Assembly: GCF_005491205.1 (NCBI RefSeq)
Contig: NZ_CP028037.1
Location: forward strand, 124,001-188,000
Direction of reading: 5' to 3'
Length of the DNA stretch: 64,000 nucleotides
From: Nissabacter sp. SGAir0207
Lineage (GTDB): Bacteria > Pseudomonadota > Gammaproteobacteria > Enterobacterales > Enterobacteriaceae
The position numbers and the translations under genes were made by a program. Below are positions 55,321 to 63,444 of this stretch, piece after piece (position 1 is the first letter of the stretch; each line of letters begins with the position of its first letter). Under the pieces are notes generated by a model. That model did no database searches and had not been told where the DNA came from. It saw nothing but the letters and a program-made list of their open reading frames with translations.

Positions 55321-56165
55321 TGACGACGCTGCGGCACTGCCAAAGCGAAGCCAGCGCCGCCGCGCTGGCGCAGCGGGCGACTGCCTGCCTGATCGATGAA
55401 GCGCGCCTGACGCCAAAGCCGGGGCTGGTGGATATGCGCGGCAGCGGCGCGCACCGTGACCTGACGCTGGCGCTGATGGAGCGCTCCGCCCATGCCCTGA
55501 CGCCCGCCTTCCACCAGCTGGCGCAACAGAGCTGGCAACGCCCGGCGGACATTGCGCTGCGGGAACGGATTGGTGAGCTGGGGCGCGAGGGCGAACGCCA
55601 GATGATGGCGGCGACCGGCAACGTCAATACCCACCGGGGCGCGATCTGGGCAGTCGGCCTGCTGGTCTGTGCGGCGGCGATGCAGGGCGGGCAGGGCGAC
55701 AGCGCCACGCTGGCTAATACCGCGGCCCAGTTGGCGCAACTGCCGGATCGCGCCGCCCCACGCCAGTTCAGCAACGGCCTGCGCGCCACCCATCGCTATC
55801 ACGTACCGGGCGCGCGCGAAGAGGCGCAACAGGGCTTCCCGCACGTCACCGGGTTGGCACTGCCCCGGCTGCGCCTGAGCCGCCAGCTGGGTGCCACCGA
55901 AACCGAGGCGCGGCTGGATGCGCTGCTGGCGATCATGACCTCGCTCAGCGACACCTGCGTGCTGAACCGCGCCGGGCTGGCGGGCCTGACGGCGATGCAA
56001 ACCGGCGCACGGGCGGTGTTGCAGGCGGGCGGCACCGCGCAGCCCGCTGGCCGGCAGGCGCTGGCGCAGTTGGATGCCGCGCTGCTGGCGCTGAACGCTT
56101 CGCCGGGCGGCGCGGCCGATCTGCTGGCCGCCACGCTGTTCCTGGATCGCTCTACCCCTAATTAA
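55320..56165 (+). CDS. mdcB: Triphosphoribosyl-dephospho-CoA synthase
   Basis: 281 residues from ATG 55320 (TGATG junction with mdcA; a GTG at 55317 is the alternative). CitG/MdcB-family blocks: DEARLTPKPGLVDMRGSGAH, GREGERQMMAATGNVNTHRG, and SDTCVLNRAGLAG. It makes the precursor of the 2'-(5''-phosphoribosyl)-3'-dephospho-CoA prosthetic group that MdcG attaches to MdcC. Confidence 0.92.
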   Translation: MTTLRHCQSEASAAALAQRATACLIDEARLTPKPGLVDMRGSGAHRDLTLALMERSAHALTPAFHQLAQQSWQRPADIALRERIGELGREGERQMMAATGNVNTHRGAIWAVGLLVCAAAMQGGQGDSATLANTAAQLAQLPDRAAPRQFSNGLRATHRYHVPGAREEAQQGFPHVTGLALPRLRLSRQLGATETEARLDALLAIMTSLSDTCVLNRAGLAGLTAMQTGARAVLQAGGTAQPAGRQALAQLDAALLALNASPGGAADLLAATLFLDRSTPN

Positions 56166-56178
56166 GAAAGAGGATGTT

Positions 56179-56481
56179 ATGGAAAAAATGACTTTGTCCC
56201 TCCCCGCTGGCCGCACCCTGCATGGCAGGGCGCTGGCGGGCGTGGTCGGCTCCGGCGATATGGAGGTGCTGTTTACCGCCGATGCGCAACAGACGCTCCG
56301 CGTCGAGATCACCACCTCAGTGGATAACAGCCAGGCACGCTGGCAGGCGCTGTTCAGCCGTCTGGCGGAGATGAGCGGCCTGCCGTCCGGCATGTTGGTG
56401 ATCCATGATTTCGGCGCGACGCCGGGCGTGGCGCGCATCCGCATTGAACAGGCATTTGAGGAGGTGGGTTATGCGTCATGA
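56179..56481 (+). CDS. mdcC: Malonate decarboxylase acyl carrier protein (delta)
   Basis: 100 residues. The Ser that takes the dephospho-CoA group is expected in AGVVGSGDMEVLF. The rest (TTSVDNSQARWQALFSRL, VIHDFGATPGVARIRIEQAF) is typical of MdcC. GAGGATG precedes ATG 56179. The 3' end overlaps mdcD by 11 bp. Confidence 0.92.
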   Translation: MEKMTLSLPAGRTLHGRALAGVVGSGDMEVLFTADAQQTLRVEITTSVDNSQARWQALFSRLAEMSGLPSGMLVIHDFGATPGVARIRIEQAFEEVGYAS

Positions 56482-57307
56482 CGGCAGTTTTATCGAGCTG
56501 AATGCGCGCCAGCGCGCCAAGGCCCTGCTGGATGCGGGCAGCTACCGGGAACTGCTCGATCCCTTTGCTGGCATCACCTCACCGTGGTTGCCGCAACAGG
56601 GCATCGTGCCACAGGCAGATGACGGCATGGTAGTGGCGAAAGGCACCCTCAATGGCCAACCGGCAGTGGTGATCGCGATAGAGGGCGCATTTCAGGGCGG
56701 CAGCATGGGCGAAGTCTCTGGCGCGAAGATGGCCGCCGCGCTGGAGCTGGCGGCGGAAGACCACCGCAACGGCACGCCAACGCAGGCAGTGCTCTGCCTT
56801 GAAACCGGTGGGGTGCGCTTGCAGGAGGCCAACCTTGGGCTGGCGGCGATCGCGGACATCCACGCGGCGATAGTCGATCTGCGCCGCTATACGCCGGTGA
56901 TTGGCATCGTGGCTGGCACCGTGGGCTGTTTCGGTGGGATGTCGATTGCCGCCGGGCTGTGCAGCCACCTGATCGTGACCCGTGAGGCACGGCTCGGGCT
57001 GAATGGCCCACAAGTAATCGAGCAGGAGGCGGGGATTGAGGAGTATGACTCGCGCGATCGCCCCTTCATCTGGAGCATGACCGGTGGCGAGGCGCGCTTC
57101 CACGGCGGGCTGGCGGATGCGCTGGTAGACGACGGCATCCACGCGGTGCGCGAGGCGATGGAAGCCGCGCTGGCGCAGGGTGTGCCAGCCCAGCACCGCA
57201 GCGATCGCTACGACTGGTATCTGGCGCGGCTGGCTGCCTTTGATACCCGCCAGCAGGCGGACGCAGAGAGTGTGAAACAGGTTTACGCAGCGGAGGGCAA
57301 ACAATGA
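56471..57307 (+). CDS. mdcD: Malonyl-S-ACP decarboxylase beta subunit
   Basis: 278 residues from ATG 56471; the open frame back to 56405 lies in mdcC. Carboxyltransferase-like (crotonase) fold: LDPFAGITSPWLPQQGIVPQ, EGAFQGGSMGEVSGAKMAAA, GGVRLQEANLGLAAIADIHA and GIVAGTVGCFGGMSIAAG. With MdcE it decarboxylates malonyl-MdcC to acetyl-MdcC without biotin or ATP. Overlaps mdcE by 4 bp. Confidence 0.93.
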   Translation: MRHDGSFIELNARQRAKALLDAGSYRELLDPFAGITSPWLPQQGIVPQADDGMVVAKGTLNGQPAVVIAIEGAFQGGSMGEVSGAKMAAALELAAEDHRNGTPTQAVLCLETGGVRLQEANLGLAAIADIHAAIVDLRRYTPVIGIVAGTVGCFGGMSIAAGLCSHLIVTREARLGLNGPQVIEQEAGIEEYDSRDRPFIWSMTGGEARFHGGLADALVDDGIHAVREAMEAALAQGVPAQHRSDRYDWYLARLAAFDTRQQADAESVKQVYAAEGKQ

Positions 57308-58104
57308 GTGATTCAATCAGCCGTGGCGCGCGCTGGCTGGCGCAACTGACGGCCAACGCGCCCCGCATGGCGGGGCTGTGCCCCTCCGTACAGGTGGCCG
57401 ATGCCGAGATTGGCGGCGAGATTGCCCGCTTTATCGCGGTGGTGCCGGACGCGGATAACCGCTATCCGCGCGCCGCGCATGGCGAAGTCGGGTTGCTGGA
57501 GGGCTGGACGCTGGCGAAAGTGCTGCACCAGACCCTCGCAGAGGACGCTGATAAGGCGGTGAAGCGCCCCATCATCGCGGTGATTGATGTGCCGAGTCAG
57601 GCCTATGGTCGGCGCGAGGAGGCGTTTGGCATCCATCAGGCGCTGGCGGGCGCGGCCGGGGCCTATGCACAGGCGCGGCTGGCCGGGCATCCGGTGATTG
57701 GGCTGATCGTGGGCAAGGCGATGTCCGGTGCGTTTCTGGCGCATGGCTATCAGGCCAACCGGCTGATCGCCTTCAACGATCCGGGCGTCACCGTCCATGC
57801 GATGGGCAAGGCGTCGGCGGCGCGCATCACGCTGCGCACGGTGGAGGCGCTGGAGAAACTGGCCGCCACCATCCCGCCGATGGCTTATGACGTGAGCAAC
57901 TACGCCACCCTCGGTTTGCTCTCCACGCTGCTCGATATTGAACACCCCGACGCCCCGGAGGCACAGGATCTGGCGCAGGTTACGGGCACGCTGCAACTGG
58001 CGATCCGTGAGGCGCGCCAGCAGCCAAACCTCAGCGTGCGGCTGGGCGCGGAGAACCGGCGCAGTTCCGCCGAGGTGCGTGAGCGAATGCGCGCCGACTG
58101 GTAA
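57304..58104 (+). CDS. mdcE: Malonyl-S-ACP decarboxylase gamma subunit
   Basis: 266 residues. Fold and blocks of the codecarboxylase subunit: RYPRAAHGEVGLLEGWTLAK, RPIIAVIDVPSQAYGRREEA, IGLIVGKAMSGAFLAHGYQA and DPGVTVHAMGKASAARIT. It forms a heterodimer with MdcD. ATG 57304 overlaps the mdcD stop. A hairpin and 128 bases separate it from mdcF. Confidence 0.93.
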   Translation: MSDSISRGARWLAQLTANAPRMAGLCPSVQVADAEIGGEIARFIAVVPDADNRYPRAAHGEVGLLEGWTLAKVLHQTLAEDADKAVKRPIIAVIDVPSQAYGRREEAFGIHQALAGAAGAYAQARLAGHPVIGLIVGKAMSGAFLAHGYQANRLIAFNDPGVTVHAMGKASAARITLRTVEALEKLAATIPPMAYDVSNYATLGLLSTLLDIEHPDAPEAQDLAQVTGTLQLAIREARQQPNLSVRLGAENRRSSAEVRERMRADW

Positions 58105-58138
58105 GTCAGTAAAAAGAGACACCTGCCGGATTGCTGTC

Positions 58139-58165
58139 CCGGTGGGCGCACCACGCGCCCACCGG
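58139..58165 (+). other. Hairpin between mdcE and mdcF
   Basis: CCGGTGGGCGC, loop ACCAC, GCGCCCACCGG: a perfect 11-bp stem without a T tract. Likely a processing or mRNA-stability element that sets different levels for the enzyme genes and the downstream transporter and maturation genes. Confidence 0.5.
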
Positions 58166-58232
58166 AGAAACGGCCTCTGAAAATAATAAAAATTGCGTCA
58201 GTGATCTTTTCCTACTCCTTATAGGTGACCCT

Positions 58233-59192
58233 ATGGCTTATACAATTCTCCATGCGTTAGCACCCATCTTTATCATCATGCTGCTGGGTTTCTGGGCCGG
58301 CAAAGCGAAGTTGATCGATAACTCGAAAGTCTCCCTGCTGAATATCTATGTGATGGATTTTGCCCTGCCTGCCGCGCTGTTCAGCGCCACGGTCAAAACG
58401 CCCTGGCAGGGCATCATGGCGCAGTGGCCGCTGATTTTGGGGCTGACGCTCTCCATGTGGGTCACCTATGCCGGGATCTACTTCCTGGCGGTCAAACTCT
58501 TCAAAAAAGCGCCGCAGGATGCGGCCGTGCTGACGCTGACCGTGGCACTGCCCAACTATGCGGCGCTCGGGCTGCCGATCCTCGGCAGCATTTTGGGGGA
58601 GGGGCCATCCACCTCGCTGTCGGTGGCGGTCTCCATCGCCTGCGGCTCGGTGCTGATGACACCCTTCTGCCTGCTGATTCTGGAACGTGAGAAGGCGCAG
58701 GCCACGGCAGGCGAGCGGGGCAGTGCGCTGGCGCTGCTGCCGGTGCTGATGTGGCGCTCGGTGAAAAAGCCGATTGTCTGGGGGCCGCTGCTCGGCGTGC
58801 TGCTCTCCGCCTTTGGCGTGGTGATGCCCGACCTGCTGCTGGCGGCGATCAAGCCGCTCGGCCTCTCTGCCACCGCCGCCGCGCTGTTTCTCACTGGCCT
58901 GATCCTCTCTGCCCGGCGGTTGCAGATTAACCAGGTGGTGATCACCTCCACCCTCACCAAGCTGCTCATCCAGCCAGCGATTGCGTGGGGCATTGTGTTG
59001 CTGCTTGGCCTGCATGGCGCGCTGGCGGTCACCACTATCCTGATGATCGCGCTGTCAGCTGGCTTCTTTGGCGTGGTGTTCGGCAACCGTTACGGCGTGC
59101 AGTCACCGGATGCCGAAGCGGTGCTGCTGCTCAGTTCGCTGTTCTGCACGCTGTCGCTGCCGCTGTTTATCGCCATGACGCCGGGGTCATGA
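58233..59192 (+). CDS. mdcF: Malonate transporter, auxin-efflux-carrier (AEC) family
   Basis: 319 residues from ATG 58233 (GGTGA upstream); the longer frame to 58131 crosses the hairpin. About ten helices in two five-helix halves, as in the AEC family: APIFIIMLLGFWAGKAKLID, MDFALPAALFSATVKTPW and LTVALPNYAALGLPILGSIL. MdcF is the presumed malonate carrier of mdc clusters. Overlaps mdcG by 4 bp. Confidence 0.88.
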   Translation: MAYTILHALAPIFIIMLLGFWAGKAKLIDNSKVSLLNIYVMDFALPAALFSATVKTPWQGIMAQWPLILGLTLSMWVTYAGIYFLAVKLFKKAPQDAAVLTLTVALPNYAALGLPILGSILGEGPSTSLSVAVSIACGSVLMTPFCLLILEREKAQATAGERGSALALLPVLMWRSVKKPIVWGPLLGVLLSAFGVVMPDLLLAAIKPLGLSATAAALFLTGLILSARRLQINQVVITSTLTKLLIQPAIAWGIVLLLGLHGALAVTTILMIALSAGFFGVVFGNRYGVQSPDAEAVLLLSSLFCTLSLPLFIAMTPGS

Positions 59193-59803
59193 TGAAGACG
59201 CCCACTCCCCATGACCTGCTCTGGCTACGCTCGGCAGAGTCGCTGACCGGCATCACCGCCGCGTGGGTGGACACCCAGTGGCACCCGTCGCTGCCGGTGG
59301 TGGTGCGGCGGGACAGCCACGAACAGCGGCTGATCCCGGTGGGGGTGCGCGGTGAGAGCCGCAGCCAGCGCGCCGCTGGCTGGGTCGCGCAGCAGGAGAT
59401 TGTCCGCTGCGTCACACCTGAGGCGCTGAGTGATTCCGTAACCTTGTCACGCTCACCGTTTGCTGACCTGCCGCCGCTTCAGGCCGCGCGGGAACTGGCA
59501 GGCCAGCGCTGGCCGTGGGCGTGGGGCATCACCGGCAGTGCGGGCTATGCGCTGGCGACCGGCCTGCCGGTGCTGCACGCCGCCAGCGATCTGGATCTGC
59601 TGATCCGCGCCCCGCAGCCGCTGCCCCTTGACGTCTTGCAGGCGTGGCAACAGGCGCTGGCGACGCTGCCCTGTCGGGTGGACACCCAGATTGAGACGCC
59701 GCTCGGCGGGTTCGCGCTGGATGAGTGGCTGCGCGACCGGCGGGCGCTACTAAAAACCCACCGGGGGCCGCGGCTGGTGCGCGACCCTTGGTGTCAGGAG
59801 TAA
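59189..59803 (+). CDS. mdcG: Phosphoribosyl-dephospho-CoA transferase
   Basis: 204 residues from ATG 59189 (ATGATGA overlap with mdcF; ATG 59192 is an alternative). A nucleotidyltransferase motif is visible as GITGSAGYALATGLPVLHAA followed by the metal-binding SDLDLLIR (D-x-D). It attaches the prosthetic group made by MdcB to the Ser of MdcC, giving holo-carrier protein. Confidence 0.92.
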   Translation: MMKTPTPHDLLWLRSAESLTGITAAWVDTQWHPSLPVVVRRDSHEQRLIPVGVRGESRSQRAAGWVAQQEIVRCVTPEALSDSVTLSRSPFADLPPLQAARELAGQRWPWAWGITGSAGYALATGLPVLHAASDLDLLIRAPQPLPLDVLQAWQQALATLPCRVDTQIETPLGGFALDEWLRDRRALLKTHRGPRLVRDPWCQE

Positions 59804-59806
59804 GTG

Positions 59807-60709
59807 ATGAAAATTCTGTTTACCTTTCCCGGCCAGGGCGCGCAGTACCCCGGTATGCTGGCAGCACTGCCCGATGCGCCGACCCTCGCCAGCGCGCGCG
59901 AGGTGCTGGGGGATGAACTGGCGACCCTCGACACCCCCGGCGCGCTGCAACATACCCGCGCGGTACAGCTCGCGGTGCTGATTGCTGGTGTGGCGTGGGG
60001 GCGGGCGCTGGAGGCGCGCGGCGTCAGGCCAGATCTGGTCAGCGGGTTGTCGATTGGCGCCTATCCAGCGGCCGTGATCGCGGGCGCGCTGGCGTTTGAG
60101 GACGCCTTGCGGCTGGTGGCGCTGCGTGGCGATGTGATGGAGCACGCCTACCCGCACGGCTACGGGCTGACGGCCCTCTCGGGCCTGACGCTGAGTCAGG
60201 TAGAGACGCTGGTGGCCCAGCATGATGTCTACATCGCCAACATCAATGCCGACACCCAGATTGTGATTGCCGGTAGCGATCAGGCGATGGCCGACGCCGG
60301 GCGCGCCGCACTGGAGGCCGGGGCGACCCGCGCCCAGCGGCTGGCGGTCAGCGTGCCCTCCCACTGCGCGCTGCTGGATACGCCCGCGCGGCAACTGGCG
60401 GAGGCCTTCCGCCACGTCACGCTGCAACGGCCGCGCTGCGGCTGGCTCAGCGGTAGCACGGCGCGGGTGCTCTGGCAGCCGGAGCGCATCGCTGACGATC
60501 TGGCGCACAACATGGCGCGCACCGTGCAGTGGCAGGAGGCGATGGTGGCGGCGCGGGAGCGCGACGCCCGGCTGGCGATTGAGATGCCGCCCGGCCAGGT
60601 ACTCACCTCGCTGACGCGGCAATCCGGCTGGCAGGGGGAGTGCGTGGCACTGGAACAGATTGGGCTGGAGGGTGCCTGCCAGTTGGCTGCCCGGCTGCGG
60701 CGCGGCTAG
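59807..60709 (+). CDS. mdcH: Malonyl-CoA:ACP transacylase of malonate decarboxylase
   Basis: 300 residues from ATG 59807 (CAGGAG upstream; GTG 59804 less likely). FabD-like acyltransferase: FTFPGQGAQYPGML, nucleophile Ser in GLSIGAYPA, and the catalytic His in VSVPSHCALLDTPA. It primes MdcC with malonyl so that the cycle can start. Its TAG stop shares the palindrome CTAG with the stop of mdcR on the other strand. Confidence 0.92.
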   Translation: MKILFTFPGQGAQYPGMLAALPDAPTLASAREVLGDELATLDTPGALQHTRAVQLAVLIAGVAWGRALEARGVRPDLVSGLSIGAYPAAVIAGALAFEDALRLVALRGDVMEHAYPHGYGLTALSGLTLSQVETLVAQHDVYIANINADTQIVIAGSDQAMADAGRAALEAGATRAQRLAVSVPSHCALLDTPARQLAEAFRHVTLQRPRCGWLSGSTARVLWQPERIADDLAHNMARTVQWQEAMVAARERDARLAIEMPPGQVLTSLTRQSGWQGECVALEQIGLEGACQLAARLRRG

Positions 60710-61638
60710 GCACCCTTCTGCATCCGTAGGGCGTACATCCGCCCCTCGGCGGCAATCGCCAGCAGGTTGGGATCACGCTCGCGGTTGCGCGCGAACACCA
60801 GCCCAATTTGCTGGCGCATCTGGTATGGCTCGGCGAGTTTCAGCAGTTGCAGGTCATTTTCATACAGCTTCTTCATCCGCCCCGGCACCAGCGACAGCCC
60901 CACCCCGGCCTGCACCAGACTCAGCATCGAGAAGATGTCATTCACCCGCGTCACGATGTCCGGCTCGAAGCCCGCGATGTGGCATGCCTCCTGAAAACCG
61001 GCATAGGTGGCGAAGCCCTCCGCCAGCGACACAAACTTGCGTCGGCTGAAGTGGCGCAGATCCGCCTCGCGCCCGGTGTCCAGCGCCTCCACCGCTGGCG
61101 CGGCCAGATAGATGTCATCCTGGAACAGCGGAATCACCTCCATCGCCTTGCGGTCAAGCGCCACCTCCGAGACAGAGATCAGGATGGCGTCCAGCAGGTT
61201 CTCCTCCAGCATCCCCAGTAGCAGCCGGTTTGACCCCATGGTCAAATCCAGCTCCAGATCGGGGCGGCGCAGCTTCATGCCCATGATCATGCGCGGCATG
61301 GTGTCCAGCGTCAGCGAGTAGAGGGTGCCGACCCGCAGCCGACCCTGCCCAATCCCGGCGATGCGCCGCGTCTCCTCCAGCCCGCGCGCCATCCGCTGCA
61401 TCACCTCCCGGCAGTGCTCCAACAGCGTCCAGGCCGCAGGCAGTGCCACCAGATTGCGCCCCTGATGCGCAAACAGCGGGCACTGCACGCCCTCTTCCAG
61501 CGTGTGCAGGGCACGGTGGACGCTGACACTGCTGATCCCCAGCACCTCCGCCGTCCGGGCGATATTGCCCTTCTCCATAAATGCCATAAAAATCGACAGC
61601 TTACGAAAGGTAATCTCGTTATCAATGTTGACGTGCAT
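60706..61638 (-). CDS. mdcR: LysR-family regulator of malonate use
   Basis: 310 residues. Helix-turn-helix at the N-terminus (GNIARTAEVLGISSVSVHRA), then the LysR effector-binding domain (GRLRVGTLYSLTLDTMPRMI, and VQAGVGLSLVPGRM). It is convergent with mdcH and divergent from tctCBA, so it may act on both the mdc promoter and the transporter promoter. Malonate-responsive activation is known for MdcR in Klebsiella. Confidence 0.9.
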   Translation of the reverse strand: MHVNIDNEITFRKLSIFMAFMEKGNIARTAEVLGISSVSVHRALHTLEEGVQCPLFAHQGRNLVALPAAWTLLEHCREVMQRMARGLEETRRIAGIGQGRLRVGTLYSLTLDTMPRMIMGMKLRRPDLELDLTMGSNRLLLGMLEENLLDAILISVSEVALDRKAMEVIPLFQDDIYLAAPAVEALDTGREADLRHFSRRKFVSLAEGFATYAGFQEACHIAGFEPDIVTRVNDIFSMLSLVQAGVGLSLVPGRMKKLYENDLQLLKLAEPYQMRQQIGLVFARNRERDPNLLAIAAEGRMYALRMQKGA

Positions 61639-62002
61639 AGGGCAGGGTCATCTCCTCTCGCCGGTGACAGAAGCCTAAGCTTAACCGGTGAGGGGATGTT
61701 TCCATAAGAGAGAGTCGGCTTTTGTGCGGCTTAATCCTGTGATTTTTCACGCGCGAGGGGGGGTGTAAAGGCGATCAACCGGCCCTTTAAACGCTGGCAC
61801 AGATGCCCATCTCCCATTGCCTATCATGCAAAAAATACATCATCAGCGCACATACATAGGCATTTGTTATGATAAGAAAGCATAACAATATGCCAAAATG
61901 AGAGTGTATTTGGCGTGGCCGTTGCTGCATGATGCATCGCATCACACGCGGCTCAAGACCCGTTAAATCAATAACAAAATCGCACCTGTTTAAGGGACCA
62001 TC
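61639..62002. other. Divergent control region mdcR / tctC
   Basis: 364 bases without a gene. Inverted repeat TGTTATG (61865-61871) and CATAACA (61881-61887) with nine bases between has the size of a LysR-type site. It lies about 115 bp before the tctC start. Nearby GATGCATC is also palindromic. Confidence 0.45.
61865..61887. promoter_or_regulatory. Candidate LysR-type operator before tctCBA
   Basis: Perfect 7-bp arms TGTTATG / CATAACA with nine-base spacing in the mdcR-tctC region; assignment to MdcR is by position only. Confidence 0.35.
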
Positions 62003-62974
62003 ATGAAAACATCGCGCACACCTGTGGCCGTTTTGCTTGCCGGGATCACCTCGCTCTCCTTTAGCGCCCCGACGCTGGCCGCCTGGCCGGAAAAACCCAT
62101 CGAGATGCTGGTGGCCTTCGCGCCCGGCGGCGGCACGGACATCGCTGCCCGCACCATTGCCCACTATCTCGAGCTGCACCTGGGCGACGGCGCGCGTATC
62201 GCGGTGATCAACAAGCCCGGCGCGGGTGGCGAGATTGGCTGGACGGCACTGGCGCGCGCCAAACCGGATGGCTACACCATCGGCATGATCAACCCACCGG
62301 CCATCAACGCGCTGGCGGTTGAGGGCAAGGCCAAATACCAGATGAGCAACTTCCAGCCGATCGCCAACGTGGTCTATGACCCGGCCGTGCTGGTGGTCAA
62401 CCGCGACAGCCCCTACCAGACGCTGCAACAGCTGCTGGATGCCGCCAAGCAGTCGCCCGGCAAGATCGTGATTGGCACCTCGGGCGCGGCTGGCTCCTCC
62501 GAGCACATCGCCATCCTGAACCTCAACCGCAAGACCGGCACCGAATTCAAGGCCGCCTTCTTCGGCAGTACCGCGCCAGTGCGTCAGGCCATCCTCGGCA
62601 ACCATGTGCCGGCGGCGACCATGAACCTGAGTGAATCTTTAGAGCCGGTGCGTCAGGGCCAGCTGCGTGTGCTGGGCGTGATGGCGGATCAGCGCTCCAG
62701 CTGGCTGCCGGAAGCACCGACCTTCCATGAGCAGAAAATTGATCTGGTGGCCGGGGCCTCCCGCGGGCTGGCCGCACCGGCTGGCACGCCGCCCGAGGTG
62801 ATCAGCAAGCTGGAGAAGGCGCTGGCCGAAGTAGTGAACGATCCAGAGTACCAGCAGGCAGCGAAGAAGGCGGAGATGCCGCTGAACTACCTCGATGCCT
62901 CGCAGTACCAGACCCTGATTAACGGCATCAATGACGATCTGGCCACCACCTGGAAAGTAACCCCGTGGCGCTAA
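62003..62974 (+). CDS. tctC: Tripartite tricarboxylate transporter binding protein (TctC)
   Basis: 323 residues with a signal peptide ending at TLAA before WPEKPIEML. TctC/Bug-family blocks: VAFAPGGGTDIAARTIAHYL, NKPGAGGEIGWTALARAKPD and GTSGAAGSSEHIAILNL. It delivers a carboxylate to TctAB in the inner membrane. Next to mdcR, malonate is the likely ligand, giving a second import route besides MdcF. Overlaps tctB by 10 bp. Confidence 0.9.
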   Translation: MKTSRTPVAVLLAGITSLSFSAPTLAAWPEKPIEMLVAFAPGGGTDIAARTIAHYLELHLGDGARIAVINKPGAGGEIGWTALARAKPDGYTIGMINPPAINALAVEGKAKYQMSNFQPIANVVYDPAVLVVNRDSPYQTLQQLLDAAKQSPGKIVIGTSGAAGSSEHIAILNLNRKTGTEFKAAFFGSTAPVRQAILGNHVPAATMNLSESLEPVRQGQLRVLGVMADQRSSWLPEAPTFHEQKIDLVAGASRGLAAPAGTPPEVISKLEKALAEVVNDPEYQQAAKKAEMPLNYLDASQYQTLINGINDDLATTWKVTPWR

Positions 62975-63444
62975 GCAGAGCCGCCGGGAGACGCCCGGCC
63001 GAAATCCTGTGCGCCGTACTGTGGTTGCTGATCGCGGCCTACGTCTGGCAGACCGCCGCCAGCTTCAATCCCACCAGTGCCAGTTTCCCACGGGCGCTGG
63101 CCCTGCTGCTCGGCCTGTTTGGGCTGGTGCAGCTGGCGCGCCAGTTCATCGGCGGCACGGCGGCAGAGGAGGGCGCGGCCCCGCTGTTCGCCCGCCCGTG
63201 GCGTCTGGCCTTCAGTTTCCTGCTGGTGTTCGGCTACCTGCTGCTGATGAACACGATTGGCTACATTGCCGCCAGCCTGCTGTTCGGCCTGTTGGTGCCA
63301 GCGCTGGCGGGCTTTGGCCGCTGGCGTTTCTCGTTGGCGGTGGTAGTCGGCACGCTGGTGTTTATCGTGCTGGTGTTCCACGTCCTGCTGCAACGCCCGC
63401 TGCCTGCGGGCCTGATTGAACACTGGCTGGAGGCATGGTTTTGA
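62965..63444 (+). CDS. tctB: Tripartite tricarboxylate transporter small permease (TctB)
   Basis: 159 residues from GTG 62965, inside the end of tctC. Four helices (AEILCAVLWLLIAAYVWQTA, FPRALALLLGLFGLVQLA, LAFSFLLVFGYLLLMNTIGY, LAVVVGTLVFIVLVFHVLLQ), as expected for TctB. Overlaps tctA by 10 bp. Confidence 0.88.
   Translation: MALSRAAGRRPAEILCAVLWLLIAAYVWQTAASFNPTSASFPRALALLLGLFGLVQLARQFIGGTAAEEGAAPLFARPWRLAFSFLLVFGYLLLMNTIGYIAASLLFGLLVPALAGFGRWRFSLAVVVGTLVFIVLVFHVLLQRPLPAGLIEHWLEAWF

Noticed and set aside
53581..55416. 611-codon open frame on the minus strand
   Set aside because: It is antisense to mdcA, which has complete family motifs and a strong ribosome binding site; the frame is a by-product of high GC codon use.
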